Notes: generated by a model not told the origin, from the sequence alone. A stretch of 34,684 nucleotides of DNA from Candidatus Saccharibacteria bacterium UBA2866 (GCA_002350545.1 DEEY01000002.1:296-34979), one strand, 5' to 3'. Positions 5,955 through 14,142 are shown, counted from the stretch's first letter. Numbers and translations are program-made.

Positions 5955-7022
5955 ATGGCAAAAGCCACAAAACTAACTATGGATGAACTTCTCGAGAAAA
6001 ACGAGGAAGCATTCAAAAAAGTTAACACGGGCGACACCGTTAATGGTACGGTTCTCTCTGTTAAAAAACACGAAATACTAATTGACCTGGGGCCGCAAGG
6101 TGTCGGTTTAGTCCCACGCCGCGAAGCATCTTTCGCACGCAACCTTGAGGTCGGCGAAGAGGTTACTACCTCTGTTATCGACTCTGAGATGAAAGATGGT
6201 TATATCCTCTTATCCCTCAGAAAAGCTGTCAAAGATAAGGGTTGGGACGAAATCAACGCCAAGCTAGAAAACGGCGAAATCGTCGAAGTTACTCCGTCCG
6301 ACGCTAATAGGGGCGGGCTACTTGTCGAATACGAAGGCATCCGCGGCTTTATGCCGGTGTCACAGCTTTCAGCCGAGCACTATCCACGTGTCGGTTCTGC
6401 TGATAAGGATGAAATCTTGCAACGACTCAACTCATTGGTTGGTAAGCCGATGAAAGCTCGTATTCTCGATGCTAACAAGAAGGAGAATAAACTAATCTTC
6501 TCCGAAAAAGAAGCTATCAAGGACGGTTTAGCAGAACGTTTCGCTGAACTAAAAGTCGGCGATATTATCAAAGGCGTCGTTACCGGTGTAGTCGATTTTG
6601 GCGTTTTCGTCAATGTTGACGGTATCGAGGGCTTAATCCACATCTCGGAAATCTCTTGGGAACGTGTCAATAACCCATCTGATTACGTCAAAGTCGGTGA
6701 TACTATTGAAGCCAAGATTATCGCTATAGACAAAGAACGTTTGTCTCTCTCGATGAAACAATTAGTTGAGGACCCATGGCTCTCTGAAGTTGAAAATCTC
6801 AAAAAAGGTTCAAAGGTGGAGGGTACCATTACCCGAATTACGCCGTTTGGTGCTTTTGTGCAGATTAGCCCAGCAGTAGAGGCTCTCGTTCATGTCTCTG
6901 AACTCGGCGAAGGTTCCGATGTTGACCCAGAGAAAATCTTTACACTAAATGAACGCAAGAATTTCAAAGTTCTAGATGTTGATAAGGAAGGTCGTAAAAT
7001 CTCACTTTCCATCGCAAAATAG
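5955..7022 (+). CDS. rpsA: 30S ribosomal protein S1 (four S1 domains)
   Basis: A 355-residue protein with four S1/OB RNA-binding domains, roughly 26-91, 107-187, 202-270 and 285-355; the third, with the VDFGVFVNVDGIEGLIHISE pattern, is the most canonical. S1 helps the 30S subunit capture and unfold mRNA leaders. Four domains is typical of Gram-positive-like and Patescibacteria forms, against six in E. coli. GGAAGG lies about 14 bases before the ATG, unusually far, so start selection may lean on the leader hairpin or on S1 itself. It forms a single-gene unit with a promoter at 5894 and a terminator at 7033. Confidence 0.92.
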   Translation: MAKATKLTMDELLEKNEEAFKKVNTGDTVNGTVLSVKKHEILIDLGPQGVGLVPRREASFARNLEVGEEVTTSVIDSEMKDGYILLSLRKAVKDKGWDEINAKLENGEIVEVTPSDANRGGLLVEYEGIRGFMPVSQLSAEHYPRVGSADKDEILQRLNSLVGKPMKARILDANKKENKLIFSEKEAIKDGLAERFAELKVGDIIKGVVTGVVDFGVFVNVDGIEGLIHISEISWERVNNPSDYVKVGDTIEAKIIAIDKERLSLSMKQLVEDPWLSEVENLKKGSKVEGTITRITPFGAFVQISPAVEALVHVSELGEGSDVDPEKIFTLNERKNFKVLDVDKEGRKISLSIAK

Positions 7023-7032
7023 TAGTGTAGCA

Positions 7033-7058
7033 AAAAGCCCCTACTTAAAGGGGCTTTT
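7033..7058 (+). terminator. Intrinsic terminator after rpsA
   Basis: AAGCCCCT (7033-7040) pairs with AGGGGCTT (7047-7054); T-run 7053-7058. Confidence 0.9.
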
Positions 7059-7071
7059 TTGTTGCCAGAGC

Positions 7072-7100
7072 TATTGACTTATCTTAGCATAAGCGGTATG
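7072..7100 (+). promoter_or_regulatory. Promoter of the DUF5663-like gene and the 858-residue gene
   Basis: TTGACT (7072-7077), 17-base spacer, TATGAT (7095-7100). Confidence 0.7.
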
Positions 7101-7143
7101 ATATAAAAAAGCGTCATACAACAAAACTAAAAAGGAGAACACT

Positions 7144-7443
7144 ATGTTCGATATCGCAAATAATACTGAATTCCTAACCGAAATAGGCATTAATAATGCT
7201 CCCGAAGAAAAGAAAGCCGCTCTCATTGCTGGTCTCGAACAACTTGCCCAGGATCGTTTAATCAATAGGCTCACTGAAGTAATGACCGACGAACAAGCCA
7301 AAGAATTTAGTGAAATTACCGACGAACAGCAAGCTTACGATTACCTCATGAGGGTTGTCCCTAACCTTCAAGATATTGTAGCTGAAATATTCTCCGACCT
7401 CAAGAAAGAAATTTTAACACGTCAACAATCAATAGTGGGGTAA
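7144..7443 (+). CDS. DUF5663-like small helical protein (copy 1)
   Basis: A 99-residue acidic, probably all-helical protein of unknown function. It shares a pattern with the protein at 16565: an N-terminal FL.E.G followed by PEEKK..., a central R...R..E.(M/L)T..Q..EF..ITD, and a C-terminal P....IV...(F/I)..(L/M)K.EI. This matches my memory of DUF5663, a family common in Saccharibacteria, but no search was run. AAAGGAG precedes the ATG. The stop is two bases before the ATG of the large coiled-coil protein, so both are made from one mRNA. Confidence 0.7.
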   Translation: MFDIANNTEFLTEIGINNAPEEKKAALIAGLEQLAQDRLINRLTEVMTDEQAKEFSEITDEQQAYDYLMRVVPNLQDIVAEIFSDLKKEILTRQQSIVG

Positions 7444-7445
7444 TA

Positions 7446-10022
7446 ATGTCAGATAGTCCAGAAAACCTTAATTCAGGCGTACAAGACCAAGCCCCCAACG
7501 AATGGGATAGACTGAGGTATTTGGATGCTGAAGGTGAGACTAATACTAACAGAGCTACAGGTGAGGTACGTACTTTTGAAGAAACAGATATCTATCCTCG
7601 TCTAGTAAAAGAGAATGGCAAAAAAGAGACCAAAAAAGAATATGATGAACGTCTTAGATGGATGCACGAAAAAACAGCCGAATATGAAGCCAAACAAGCC
7701 GAAAATGAGTATCTTGGCTCTGAATTTGGGCAAATAGAGACTAGGGCCAGAGAAAACTATGACCGCCTGAAGGCTAAAATCGAAGAAGACGTTAGGGAGG
7801 GTAAAGTCTCCGAAGAACGCGCAAAAAAGTATCTCGAGAAAAAACTGCAAGAGATTGATCAAATAAGCGCTAACGCACGCCAGGATTATGAAGATAGTCA
7901 AACTGTTGGCCCTGCCGAAGAACAAGAAGCTTACGACGCATGGCTTCAAAAACACGACGAAGAAAATCGTGCGAATCTTGAAAAACGACAAACCACTGAA
8001 GAGAATAAATCTACCCCAGAGGAGCAAAATGAAAAAGAATCTGAAAAAGATGAATCTACCCCAGAGGAGCAAAATGAAAAAGAATCTGAGGAAGATAAAG
8101 CTGCCGCCGAGGAAAAAGCAAAACAACGCAAAGAAAAGCTAGAAGCAATCAAGGAAATGGAAGGGAAGCTAGCAAAAGCTCGTACTGAGTTAGCCGAACG
8201 TTACGCTAAAAACCGCAGTATCATCCCAGGGTATAGAGACAAAAATGATTTTCTAGAAAAAAGTAATAACTTCGAGGATAATCTCGATAATCTGTTAAGG
8301 GCAAAAGCTGATTTAGTCTGGGATGATGAACAAGAAAGAATTGGGGCAGAGCTTCAAAAAGAGTTAGATGCTTTAAACCCAGAAGATGGTGATTTCGAAG
8401 AGAAGAAAAAGGCATTAATTGAAAAATACGATAAAGAATATAAAAAATCTCGAGATAAGCTTAAAGCAGACTTCACCGAAGATTTTATCAACGAACAAAA
8501 GAAACTTGAAGAAGAAACCATTGACCGCCTTGATAACGGAAATTTAATACGCAAAGCAGTACATACTCTTCGTAGTAACAAAAAAGTCAAACTCTTACTT
8601 GCCGGCGCTGCTGCTGCTGGTTTTGCGGCCGCCGTAGTGGCATCAGGCGGTCTAGCTGGCGTAGGGCTCAGTTATTCTGCAGCCGCCCTCAAAGCCGGTT
8701 GGGTTGCTGGGGCAGTTAAAGGTGCAGGTATGGGGCTTTTAACCTCACGTCAAGACTCCAAAATAAGTGCTGTGCGCGGTTATGCCAGTATGAATGAAGA
8801 AGAAATTCGCAGTCAACTTAGTAAGATTCTCGGAGAAGCCGAGCAAGGTAATAATACAAACTGGTTAGGCTTCAACGGTGAAGGCGAGAACGGCCAAGAT
8901 GACACTGAAAGTAAAACCAGGAGCGTAGCTAGCTATATCCTAGATGAATATGAAAAATCCAATAACGCTGATTATGCAGGCAACTGGAAACGTACCAGCA
9001 AAGGAATGCTAATTGGTGGTGCTCTTGGGGCGCTTGCTAGTGGTCTTCAAATTTCTAAAACAACCATGGTAGAAAAACCTGGCGATATTCAAGTTGACCT
9101 CAGTAAGGTAGATATCCCAGAGGGTCACGGAGCTTATGATACTTTCACCCAGTTAGGCGGCAATCCTAAAGACCTCGATCAGGCTCTTGCCATCATGAAA
9201 AAAATTGACCTTCAATCAGGTGGCCAATTTGTGCCAGGTAGTAACGGTGAGACAATTGGTTTGGGCCGAGCAGTTGGCGATTTCGCACATACATATCCCG
9301 GACCAATTAGTACTTGGCCAAAGGCCGCACAAACTTATATAGAAGCAGTAGCTAAAGAGTGGGCAAAAGAAGGCTTGATTGACTATGCTAGAGACACCAT
9401 TATGGAACCAGTAAAACAGTATACCGCATTTGGCTTGGCTCAGTTCCTAGCTGGCGCGGCTGGCGGTGAACTAGCGGGCGGTATTCATTCCACAGTTAAG
9501 AACACATCACCTGCCCCTGGCTCAGACAGACTTCAGCCTAATCGTCCAGAATCGCCTTCTGAAGCAAAAGTTCAAAAACGCACAGAAACTATTGATGCTA
9601 CTTATGATACTGCTGCCGATGGAATTGAAAAACAGATAGCCGAAAGAGAAGCCGCAGTAACTGCTGCTCGTATCGAAGCTGAGATTGCCGAAAGAGAAGC
9701 TCTCGAAAAAGAAAGAAGAGCTAAGCATGCTAAAGAAGAAGCTATTGCTGCCGAAAAAGAGAGGGATGAATTTAATAAAACGACCGCCGAAATCGAAAAA
9801 CAGATAGCAGAAAGAGAAGCCGCCGAAATTGAGACTAAACTTGCTAATGAAGCTATTGCTGCCGAAATTGAAGCCAAACTCGCCAAAAAAGAAAGCACCG
9901 CAGAAGTTGAGTCCAAACGTGCTGACGAGGCTATGGCTATTGCAATAGAGAAACAGATTGCCGCAGAGGATGCCGCCATCGATTTGGAGGCTAAAATAGC
10001 TGAACGAGACTCCGCTAGCTAA
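7446..10022 (+). CDS. Large coiled-coil membrane protein of unknown function
   Basis: 858 residues, not recognised. Residues 1-370 are highly charged and helical, with a perfect-looking tandem repeat of 15 residues (STPEEQNEKESE, 45-bp period from 8010 and 8055). A Gly/Ala-rich hydrophobic block spans about 382-432 (likely two membrane passes), another is near 518-535, and a third near 661-679. The C-terminus from about 715 is an Ala/Glu/Lys coiled coil with repeats of IEKQIAEREAA type. No signal peptide is seen. Glycine-zipper-like segments recall pore-forming or membrane-tethering proteins, but no function should be inferred. It is co-transcribed with the small protein just upstream. Confidence 0.85.
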   Translation: MSDSPENLNSGVQDQAPNEWDRLRYLDAEGETNTNRATGEVRTFEETDIYPRLVKENGKKETKKEYDERLRWMHEKTAEYEAKQAENEYLGSEFGQIETRARENYDRLKAKIEEDVREGKVSEERAKKYLEKKLQEIDQISANARQDYEDSQTVGPAEEQEAYDAWLQKHDEENRANLEKRQTTEENKSTPEEQNEKESEKDESTPEEQNEKESEEDKAAAEEKAKQRKEKLEAIKEMEGKLAKARTELAERYAKNRSIIPGYRDKNDFLEKSNNFEDNLDNLLRAKADLVWDDEQERIGAELQKELDALNPEDGDFEEKKKALIEKYDKEYKKSRDKLKADFTEDFINEQKKLEEETIDRLDNGNLIRKAVHTLRSNKKVKLLLAGAAAAGFAAAVVASGGLAGVGLSYSAAALKAGWVAGAVKGAGMGLLTSRQDSKISAVRGYASMNEEEIRSQLSKILGEAEQGNNTNWLGFNGEGENGQDDTESKTRSVASYILDEYEKSNNADYAGNWKRTSKGMLIGGALGALASGLQISKTTMVEKPGDIQVDLSKVDIPEGHGAYDTFTQLGGNPKDLDQALAIMKKIDLQSGGQFVPGSNGETIGLGRAVGDFAHTYPGPISTWPKAAQTYIEAVAKEWAKEGLIDYARDTIMEPVKQYTAFGLAQFLAGAAGGELAGGIHSTVKNTSPAPGSDRLQPNRPESPSEAKVQKRTETIDATYDTAADGIEKQIAEREAAVTAARIEAEIAEREALEKERRAKHAKEEAIAAEKERDEFNKTTAEIEKQIAEREAAEIETKLANEAIAAEIEAKLAKKESTAEVESKRADEAMAIAIEKQIAAEDAAIDLEAKIAERDSAS
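8010..8099 (+). repeat. Tandem 45-bp repeat inside the coiled-coil gene
   Basis: Two units starting at 8010 and 8055, nearly identical at DNA level, encoding STPEEQNEKESEKDE and STPEEQNEKESEEDK. A recent in-frame duplication. Confidence 0.85.
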
Positions 10023-10049
10023 TTTAGTACTAAAACCTTAAATTTGTGG

Positions 10050-10055
10050 TATAAT
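10050..10055 (+). promoter_or_regulatory. Promoter -10 of the acyl-CoA synthetase gene
   Basis: TGG-TATAAT, 17 bases before the GTG start. The very short leader contains AAGGAG (10062-10067). Confidence 0.65.
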
Positions 10056-10072
10056 TACCGTAAGGAGTTTTT

Positions 10073-11794
10073 GTGAAAAAAAGTAAGAAAGAATTCAAGG
10101 ATAGACCTTGGCTCAAATTTTATGAGGAAGAAGGGATTCCTACCCACATCGATTACCCAGATTGCTCCATGGTTGATATGGTGATGCAATCTGCTGAAAA
10201 GTGGCCTGATCATACCGCCTATATTTATTACGGGCACAAGGTTACTTATAAAAATTTTGTCAAAAAAATTGAAAAAACCGCCCGCGCCCTTAAAAATTAT
10301 GGCGTTAAAGAAGGTGATCGCGTTACGATTTGTATGCCTAATACCCCAGAGGGAATCACCATGGTTTATGCTGTTAATATGGTTGGTGCCATTTGTAACA
10401 TGGTTCATCCCTTATCATCAGAGAAAGAGCTAGAGCATTACATTAAAGTGACCGATAGCAAATACGTCATGGTATTTGACGCTGTTTTTGATAAAGTCTA
10501 TAAATTACGCGACAGTGCTCAGTTAGAACGCATTATTGTCGTGCGCCCCTCTGATGGACTAGGGTTCTTAAAACAAAGAATGTACAAATTATTGCACGTC
10601 AAGAAAGTCCGCCTCCCCTCTAATGATAGCCGGGTAGTTTTATGGGAAGACTTTATTGCTAATTCCTATTTCTACCAGGGTAACTATCACGAAGAGCGTA
10701 ATGGTGACGACCCGGCCATCATTATGTACTCCGGTGGCACCACTGGTGCACCAAAGCCAGTCTTACTATCCAACCGCAATATTAACGCCGAGTCTCTCTG
10801 CGACGCTACAGTTATCCGTCAGATTAAACCTGGTGCTACCGTTCTTTCACTCTTACCATTGTTTCATTGTTTCGGGCTTGGAGTCTGTATTCATACTCCG
10901 CTCTGTAAAGGCATGGGTTGTATTTTAATCCCTGTTTTCTCGCATAAACAATTTGCCGATATTATCCGAAAAAATGAACCTAATTTTATTGTAGGAGTGC
11001 CTACTCTATTTGAGGCCTTAGTTAATACCAAACTAAAAAGCTATGACCTAGAATCTGTTACGGCCGTCATCTGTGGCGGTGACGCACTCACTCAAACCCT
11101 ACGTGATAAAGTTAATCACTATCTAGAAAATCACGGTAGTGATGCCAAAATTCGTGTTGGTTATGGTTTAACTGAAGGTTCTGGTGCTGTTTGTCTTTCT
11201 CCTGAAAATGCTTTTTCAGATAATATTATCGGTGCTCCCTTTCCAGATACCGATTTTAAAATTGTCAAAAATGGCACCTTTAAGGCTCTTCCGGTTGGCG
11301 AAGAAGGTGAAATTTGTATCAGTGGCCCTCTAGTCATGATGGGCTATCTTGATGACGATGTTGAAACGGCTCAAACACTTCGTCTTCATGAGGACGGTAA
11401 ACTTTGGCTTCACACTGGAGATCTTGGTTATCTCGGTGAAGATGGTTTAGTCTATTTTGCTCAACGCCTCAAACGCATCATTATTTCAAGTGGCTACAAT
11501 ATCTATCCTACTCATCTTGAATCCATTATTAATTCGCATGAAGCTGTCCTTACTTCTACGGTTATCGGTATCGACCACCATTACAAAGGCCAAGTACCAA
11601 AAGCCTTTATCGTTCTGAAGCCAGGCTACAAAGCCGGTAAAAAGCTAGAACGCGAAATAAGGGAACTGCTAGAGAGAAATGTCCCAATCTACGCACTCCC
11701 AGCTGCCTACGAATTTCGCGACAAACTCCCGCAAACACTAGTCGGCAAAGTCGCTTTCAGGGAACTCGAAAAAGAAGAGAAAAACAAAAAGTAG
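10073..11794 (+). CDS. AMP-forming acyl-CoA synthetase / acid-CoA ligase
   Basis: 573 residues of the ANL adenylating superfamily, full length. The P-loop-like motif YSGGTTGAPKP is at 219-229, the GYGLTEGSG motif near 363, the LHTGDLG aspartate near 450, the RLKRIIISSGYNIYP hinge near 465-480, and the C-terminal catalytic Lys in LVGKVAF near 558. It would activate a carboxylic acid, most likely a fatty acid, with ATP and CoA. The start is GTG at 10073, supported by AAGGAG five bases before it. No other fatty-acid gene is in the window, so the role may be to activate host-derived or scavenged lipids. It ends exactly where the convergent glycosyltransferase ends, and no terminator is seen. Confidence 0.88.
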   Translation: MKKSKKEFKDRPWLKFYEEEGIPTHIDYPDCSMVDMVMQSAEKWPDHTAYIYYGHKVTYKNFVKKIEKTARALKNYGVKEGDRVTICMPNTPEGITMVYAVNMVGAICNMVHPLSSEKELEHYIKVTDSKYVMVFDAVFDKVYKLRDSAQLERIIVVRPSDGLGFLKQRMYKLLHVKKVRLPSNDSRVVLWEDFIANSYFYQGNYHEERNGDDPAIIMYSGGTTGAPKPVLLSNRNINAESLCDATVIRQIKPGATVLSLLPLFHCFGLGVCIHTPLCKGMGCILIPVFSHKQFADIIRKNEPNFIVGVPTLFEALVNTKLKSYDLESVTAVICGGDALTQTLRDKVNHYLENHGSDAKIRVGYGLTEGSGAVCLSPENAFSDNIIGAPFPDTDFKIVKNGTFKALPVGEEGEICISGPLVMMGYLDDDVETAQTLRLHEDGKLWLHTGDLGYLGEDGLVYFAQRLKRIIISSGYNIYPTHLESIINSHEAVLTSTVIGIDHHYKGQVPKAFIVLKPGYKAGKKLEREIRELLERNVPIYALPAAYEFRDKLPQTLVGKVAFRELEKEEKNKK

Positions 11795-12724
11795 CTATTT
11801 GTAATAGTTGAGTCTTACTAGCGTCCTCAGTTTCAAGGGTTTTTGCTTCAAGAATTTGTTTTTTCGCCAATTTGGGAAATACTCAGATAGCATCTCACGC
11901 GAGCGTTTAAATCCGGGTTTTCCTTCCGGAAATTTGCCAAAATCCTTTGCCGAGTCAATTAGTAAATTCCAGACAAAGAACCATTCTAATTCATCATGGT
12001 ATTTAATCTCCGCCTCAGCGTCTTTAAACTTATCATATAGACCAGTTAATGCCGGAAAGATATCGAAAACATGCGGATTAAATTTTGATTTATGCAAAAC
12101 TGATTCAGGGTTTTGAGAATAAAAATACAAAGGCTCATCGATGCTGGCAAATCTGTCAGTATAAAGAATTAAGGCCGACATCAGCCCCATATCTTCATGG
12201 ATGTAACCCTCTAAAAATTTAAACCCTTGCTTATTCCACCAAGCTCGCTGAATAATAACTTGCCAAGGACCCATTCCGTAACGGATAAACCTACTTTTAT
12301 AATGGGCGTTGTCCTCCTTCACTGCTGATAAATATGAAAGCTTGTTACCGTTTTCGTCTACTCGTTCTGCTCCCATCATCACTAGGTCCGCCTTATTACT
12401 CTTTGCTAAAGCTAATAATTTAGGTATTGCGTCTTCGGCTATATAGTCATCCGCATCAATAAACCACAAAAACTGCCCCTGAGCTTTTTTTGCGCCATAA
12501 TTTTTTGCTGCTGCCGCACCCCATTTTTCACATTTTAAAGCGTGTATGATTTTTGGATAATCCTTCCGGTATTTTTGTATTATTCTTGCAGAACCATCTT
12601 TTGAGTTGTTGTCTATTAGCAGGATTTCACCTTGAACATCACCTAGCGACTGTAATACCGAATCCACGCATCGCCTTAGGTATTTTTCCGCATTATAAAC
12701 TGGAATTATGATCGAAATTTCCAT
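11795..12724 (-). CDS. GT2-family glycosyltransferase
   Basis: A 309-residue GT-A fold transferase. It opens with SIIIPVYNAEKYLRRCVDSV, has the nucleotide-binding LLIDNNSKDGS, and the metal-binding DADD at 90-93. A later HEDMG supplies the likely catalytic acid region. Such enzymes transfer a sugar from a nucleotide donor to surface glycans, teichoic-acid-like polymers or lipids; donor and acceptor are unknown. No membrane segment is seen, so it is cytoplasmic or membrane-associated. The promoter TATAAT ends six bases before the ATG, predicting a leaderless mRNA. Its TAG abuts the TAG of the convergent acyl-CoA synthetase with no base between. Confidence 0.87.
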   Translation of the reverse strand: MEISIIIPVYNAEKYLRRCVDSVLQSLGDVQGEILLIDNNSKDGSARIIQKYRKDYPKIIHALKCEKWGAAAAKNYGAKKAQGQFLWFIDADDYIAEDAIPKLLALAKSNKADLVMMGAERVDENGNKLSYLSAVKEDNAHYKSRFIRYGMGPWQVIIQRAWWNKQGFKFLEGYIHEDMGLMSALILYTDRFASIDEPLYFYSQNPESVLHKSKFNPHVFDIFPALTGLYDKFKDAEAEIKYHDELEWFFVWNLLIDSAKDFGKFPEGKPGFKRSREMLSEYFPNWRKNKFLKQKPLKLRTLVRLNYYK

Positions 12725-12730
12725 ATCCTA

Positions 12731-12736
12731 ATTATA
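12731..12736 (-). promoter_or_regulatory. Leaderless promoter of the GT2 gene
   Basis: Minus strand TGG-TATAAT, then TAGGAT and the ATG at 12724. It fits in the 17-base gap after the exporter gene. Confidence 0.7.
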
Positions 12737-12741
12737 CCATT

Positions 12742-13230
12742 TTAGCCACCGAAGATAACCTTGAATAAACCAAGGGAGGCGGCAAGCATAATCAGTCCAG
12801 CAACCAAAACGCCAGCCATAATAGCAATCATAGTTTTCTTAAAATCTAATTTGAGAATACTAGCAGCCAGCGTACCAGTCCAAGCACCAGTACCTGGAAT
12901 CGGGACCGCTACGAAAAGGAACAACGCAAAATAAGTACCGTAATCTCCAGCTTTTTTTAGCAATTTATCCCCAGCTTTCTCACCCTTTTTCAGACAAAAA
13001 TTACAAAACTGTTTTAACGGCTTCCATTTTTTCTTCGCCCCCCACTCCAGAAACTTGCGCGCAAAAAGGTAAATAATCGGCACCGGGATAAGGTTACCAA
13101 TAATAGCAGTGATGAGTACTGCCCACTCCGGGAGCCCCAAATCCATCCCCACTGCCACCGGAATTGCACCCCTTAGCTCGATTAAGGGAATCATTGAAAT
13201 AATTAAAACCAACAAATATTTCCAAAGCAT
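12742..13230 (-). CDS. Small multidrug-export-like membrane protein (COG2426 type)
   Basis: A 162-residue integral membrane protein with the family signature near the N-terminus (MIPLIELRGAIPVA) and a second conserved region AVPIPGTGAWTG. About four hydrophobic segments lie at 5-25, 36-58, 100-120 and 135-158, with a basic loop of repeated lysines between the second and third. The family is annotated as putative small multidrug exporters, but its substrates are poorly established; the fold resembles DedA-like proteins. The ATG at 13230 follows a -10 box by six bases (leaderless). The GT2 gene follows on the same strand with its own promoter. Confidence 0.78.
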   Translation of the reverse strand: MLWKYLLVLIISMIPLIELRGAIPVAVGMDLGLPEWAVLITAIIGNLIPVPIIYLFARKFLEWGAKKKWKPLKQFCNFCLKKGEKAGDKLLKKAGDYGTYFALFLFVAVPIPGTGAWTGTLAASILKLDFKKTMIAIMAGVLVAGLIMLAASLGLFKVIFGG

Positions 13231-13236
13231 AAATTC

Positions 13237-13242
13237 ATTATA
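13237..13242 (-). promoter_or_regulatory. Leaderless promoter of the exporter-like gene
   Basis: Minus strand TGA-TATAAT, then GAATTT and the ATG at 13230. Confidence 0.7.
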
Positions 13243-13279
13243 TCATGCTTTCAGACAAATCATTTCCCACAAAGTATAG

Positions 13280-13285
13280 TATAAT
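13280..13285 (+). promoter_or_regulatory. Promoter -10 of the membrane-anchored unknown
   Basis: TATAAT without a TG extension, 19 bases before the ATG. AAGGAG at 13293-13298 gives a short conventional leader. Confidence 0.55.
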
Positions 13286-13304
13286 AAACCATAAGGAGTT
13301 TATT

Positions 13305-13841
13305 ATGCCAAAGAAAACTACGAAAACCACTAAAAAATCACGTACCACTAAAGCACTAAAGCGCCCCGCAGAGCCATCGGTTCTTCACCGACCGACCACT
13401 TGGATAATGGCTACATTGCTTTTATTAGTGTTTGTGGTTTGCGGTATCTCTATTTATGCTCTCAAAAATGTCGAACCAAAAACCGCGCTAAGCTCCGCTA
13501 AGCTCGCAGTGTTCGACGATTTAGCCTCAGAATATATTAGAGATTTCGAAATAAATAGCGAAAGGCCTTCGGTAAACGAAGTAACCGGCTATGGCATCTC
13601 GGATGAGGACGGCGTGTTTTATATTACGCTTGATTTTACTTACTACGACATCGATGAAAGCCAAACACCAAAATACCAATACACTGGCCTGCGGCACGCT
13701 ATCATGTACTTCTGGAAAGACAAAGAGCGCGGCACCTACTCACACGCTATGAGCTATCATGATGATTACTACCACCCAGGCGGCGTCTACACCGAAGTCG
13801 GCGACCATCAGTTAAGAGACTACTTCAATCAAAACCAATAA
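13305..13841 (+). CDS. Single-pass membrane protein of unknown function
   Basis: 178 residues, not recognised. A Lys/Thr/Arg-rich cytoplasmic tail (1-30) leads into one membrane helix (about 31-52, WIMATLLLLVFVVCGISIYAL) and an extracytoplasmic domain of about 125 residues rich in Asp, Tyr and His (YHDDYYHPGGVY near 155-167). The outer domain has alternating hydrophobic residues suggesting beta structure. The start at 13305 is set by AAGGAG and the -10 box; the open frame to 13245 runs through the promoter. No terminator follows directly; the multi-helix element at 13851 comes next. Confidence 0.75.
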   Translation: MPKKTTKTTKKSRTTKALKRPAEPSVLHRPTTWIMATLLLLVFVVCGISIYALKNVEPKTALSSAKLAVFDDLASEYIRDFEINSERPSVNEVTGYGISDEDGVFYITLDFTYYDIDESQTPKYQYTGLRHAIMYFWKDKERGTYSHAMSYHDDYYHPGGVYTEVGDHQLRDYFNQNQ

Positions 13842-13850
13842 AGATACAAA

Positions 13851-13990
13851 GACTCCGGGACTGGATTAGGATTTTGCTGAAGCAAAATCCTTCCGTTCCT
13901 CCTCGCTCGGAATATCGTAAGCAAGCTTCCGATATTCTCTCGCTTCGTCGTCCGGTCGAACCTTCGGTTCTCATCCAGCCTCCAGAAAGT
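13851..13990. repeat. Multi-helix palindromic element next to tRNA-Asn
   Basis: A non-coding stretch with several nested or serial helices. AGGATTTTGC (13868-13877) pairs with GCAAAATCCT (13882-13891) around TGAA. GAATATCG (13910-13917) pairs with CGATATTC (13930-13937). GAACC/GGTTC (13958-13962 with 13966-13970) follows. CTGGAT (13861-13866) with ATCCAG (13973-13978) closes the whole. The first bases, CTCCGGGACTGGA, closely resemble the 3' end of the adjacent tRNA-Asn gene (CTCCCGGGACTGGA from 14034). This suggests a tRNA-derived or tRNA-targeted repeat. An open frame across it on the minus strand is probably spurious. Confidence 0.55.
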
Positions 13991-13991
13991 A

Positions 13992-14031
13992 ATGAATAAA
14001 AATATGACCTAAAGGTCATCTTTTTATTCAT
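13992..14031. terminator. Long bidirectional terminator hairpin
   Basis: ATGAATAAAAA (13992-14002) pairs with TTTTTATTCAT (14021-14031), and ATGACC (14004-14009) with GGTCAT (14014-14019) around TAAA, with one mismatch between. Either strand ends in a T-run. On the minus strand it terminates tRNA-Asn; its last base overlaps the encoded CCA. Confidence 0.8.
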
Positions 14032-14105
14032 GGCTCCCGGGACTGGACTCGAACCAGCAACCTCGAAGTTAACAGCTTCTTGCTCCACCATTGAGCTACC
14101 CGGGA
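14031..14105 (-). tRNA. tRNA-Asn (anticodon GTT)
   Basis: A 75-base cloverleaf. Acceptor TCCCGGG pairs with CCCGGGA, the D-arm is GCTC/GAGC, and the anticodon loop is CTGTTAA. The anticodon stem has an A-G mismatch at 27-43. The T-arm is GCTGG/CCAGT with loop TTCGAGT. Discriminator G and CCA are encoded. It is a single-gene unit with its own promoter. Confidence 0.95.
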
Positions 14106-14115
14106 TTCTTTACCT

Positions 14116-14121
14116 ATTATA
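14116..14121 (-). promoter_or_regulatory. Promoter -10 of tRNA-Asn
   Basis: Minus strand TGC-TATAAT, ten bases before the mature 5' end. No clear -35. Confidence 0.7.
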
Positions 14122-14142
14122 GCATATTTTTTCAAAATGTGA

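Noticed and set aside
7602..8152. Long minus-strand frames antisense to the coiled-coil gene
   Set aside because: Phe/Ser-rich shadows of a Glu/Lys-rich coding strand; no start signals.
13825..14091. Minus-strand open frame of 88 codons across tRNA-Asn and the multi-helix element
   Set aside because: Its first part is the tRNA gene and the rest the palindromic element; no ribosome site. Frames of this kind are usual artefacts of tRNA genes.
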